A stretch of DNA of 64,000 bases, from assembly GCF_001984215.1 (NCBI RefSeq), contig NZ_CP019420.1, positions 1,674,001 through 1,738,000 of the forward strand. The letters run 5' to 3'. Numbering within the stretch: the first letter of the stretch is position 1; every line of letters begins with the position of its first letter. Under the pieces are notes generated by a model. The model was given only the letters and a program-made list of their open reading frames with translations, made no database searches and was not told where the DNA came from. The position numbers and the translations under genes are program-made. This document shows positions 63,776 to 64,000 of this stretch, one piece after another. The DNA comes from Mycobacterium sp. MS1601 (GTDB lineage: Bacteria; Actinomycetota; Actinomycetes; Mycobacteriales; Mycobacteriaceae).

Positions 63776-64000
63776 TCATTCCTCCGTGTGCGGGACGCCG
63801 AGCCCGGCGGCCAGATTCTGCAGGGCGATTTCGGCCAGCGGCAGGTCCACGCCTGTCGCCTTGCCCAGGCCCAGCGCAAGCTTCAGGTCCTTCTCCCCCA
63901 GTCCCCTGGTGTGCACGAACATGTCGTACAGGAAGTGGTCGGGCTGCAGTGGTGTGGTGTCATCGCGGGCCATGATCGCGCCGGGCCCGCCGCTGAGCGC
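63776..64000 (-). CDS. 3-hydroxyisobutyrate dehydrogenase-like NAD(P)-dependent oxidoreductase, C-terminal part (5' end off window)
   Basis: Only the last 74 residues are present; the frame is open to the window edge. ALSGGPGAIMARDD, FLYDMFVHTRGLGEKDLKLALGLGKATGVDLPLAEIALQNLA and a short end match the C-terminal domain of the beta-hydroxyacid dehydrogenase family, with the conserved KD..LA pattern (catalytic Lys lies further upstream). M. tuberculosis Rv0770 is the likely counterpart. The stop overlaps the start region of the next gene by ATGA, so they are coupled. Confidence 0.82.
   Translation of the reverse strand, partial: ALSGGPGAIMARDDTTPLQPDHFLYDMFVHTRGLGEKDLKLALGLGKATGVDLPLAEIALQNLAAGLGVPHTEE

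Overview
The window is GC-rich actinobacterial DNA, almost certainly from a fast-growing mycobacterium (Mycolicibacterium-like). Protein content and gene order match the M. tuberculosis Rv0770-Rv0812 neighbourhood (compared from memory): purD, purB, cyp126, purC, ptrB, purS/purQ, encapsulin/DyP, pepC, purL, purF, purM, the YgfZ-like protein and an aminodeoxychorismate lyase-like protein all lie here. No tRNA, rRNA, IS element, prophage or CRISPR array is visible.

Layout. 0-2.4 kb: amino-acid ABC transporter operon (minus strand), preceded by a 308-bp gene-free leader with a strong intrinsic terminator and mutually exclusive hairpins. 2.7-12.5 kb: pabC-like gene, ygfZ, DUF3073, purM, an epimerase-like protein, purF, SCP-like and PPOX proteins, a CPBP protease and a membrane alpha/beta-hydrolase. 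12.5-17.7 kb: purL (broken by a one-base frameshift as read), antiporter, VOC protein and M18 aminopeptidase. 17.7-22 kb: DyP peroxidase plus encapsulin nanocompartment, then a two-component system convergent with a DUF305 lipoprotein. 22-38 kb: purQ/purS and housekeeping or accessory genes, purC-ptrB, cyp126, purB, and a fusion of a DUF429/RNase H-like domain with a RelA/SpoT (p)ppGpp synthetase domain. Three copies of a roughly 50-bp imperfect palindrome sit at gene ends; two of them bracket a DUF559 gene. 38-43.6 kb: APC permease, SDRs, a TetR regulator, a Tat-exported esterase and a Dabb protein.

43.6-58.4 kb is the most accessory-looking part: 14 genes on the minus strand, mostly joined by 1-8 bp overlaps. 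They encode an IclR regulator, a MaoC hydratase, a ribose-type ABC importer, SDRs, a CoA-transferase, an NDMA/mycofactocin-type alcohol dehydrogenase, acyl-CoA dehydrogenase, aldehyde dehydrogenase, enoyl-CoA hydratase, a DUF993 aldolase-like protein and an F420/LLM-type oxidoreductase. Three near-identical palindromes lie at and upstream of the iclR start. Together they read as a regulated import-and-degradation pathway with unknown substrate: alcohol to aldehyde to acid to CoA thioester, then a beta-oxidation-like sequence. 58.6-64 kb: an acyl-CoA dehydrogenase/SDR/acyl-CoA dehydrogenase cluster, purD, a carboxymuconolactone decarboxylase-family protein and the 3' end of a hydroxyisobutyrate dehydrogenase-like gene that runs off the window.

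The pur genes present (M, F, L, Q, S, C, B, D) are all on the minus strand but are separated by unrelated genes; they make most of the de novo IMP pathway but not one operon.
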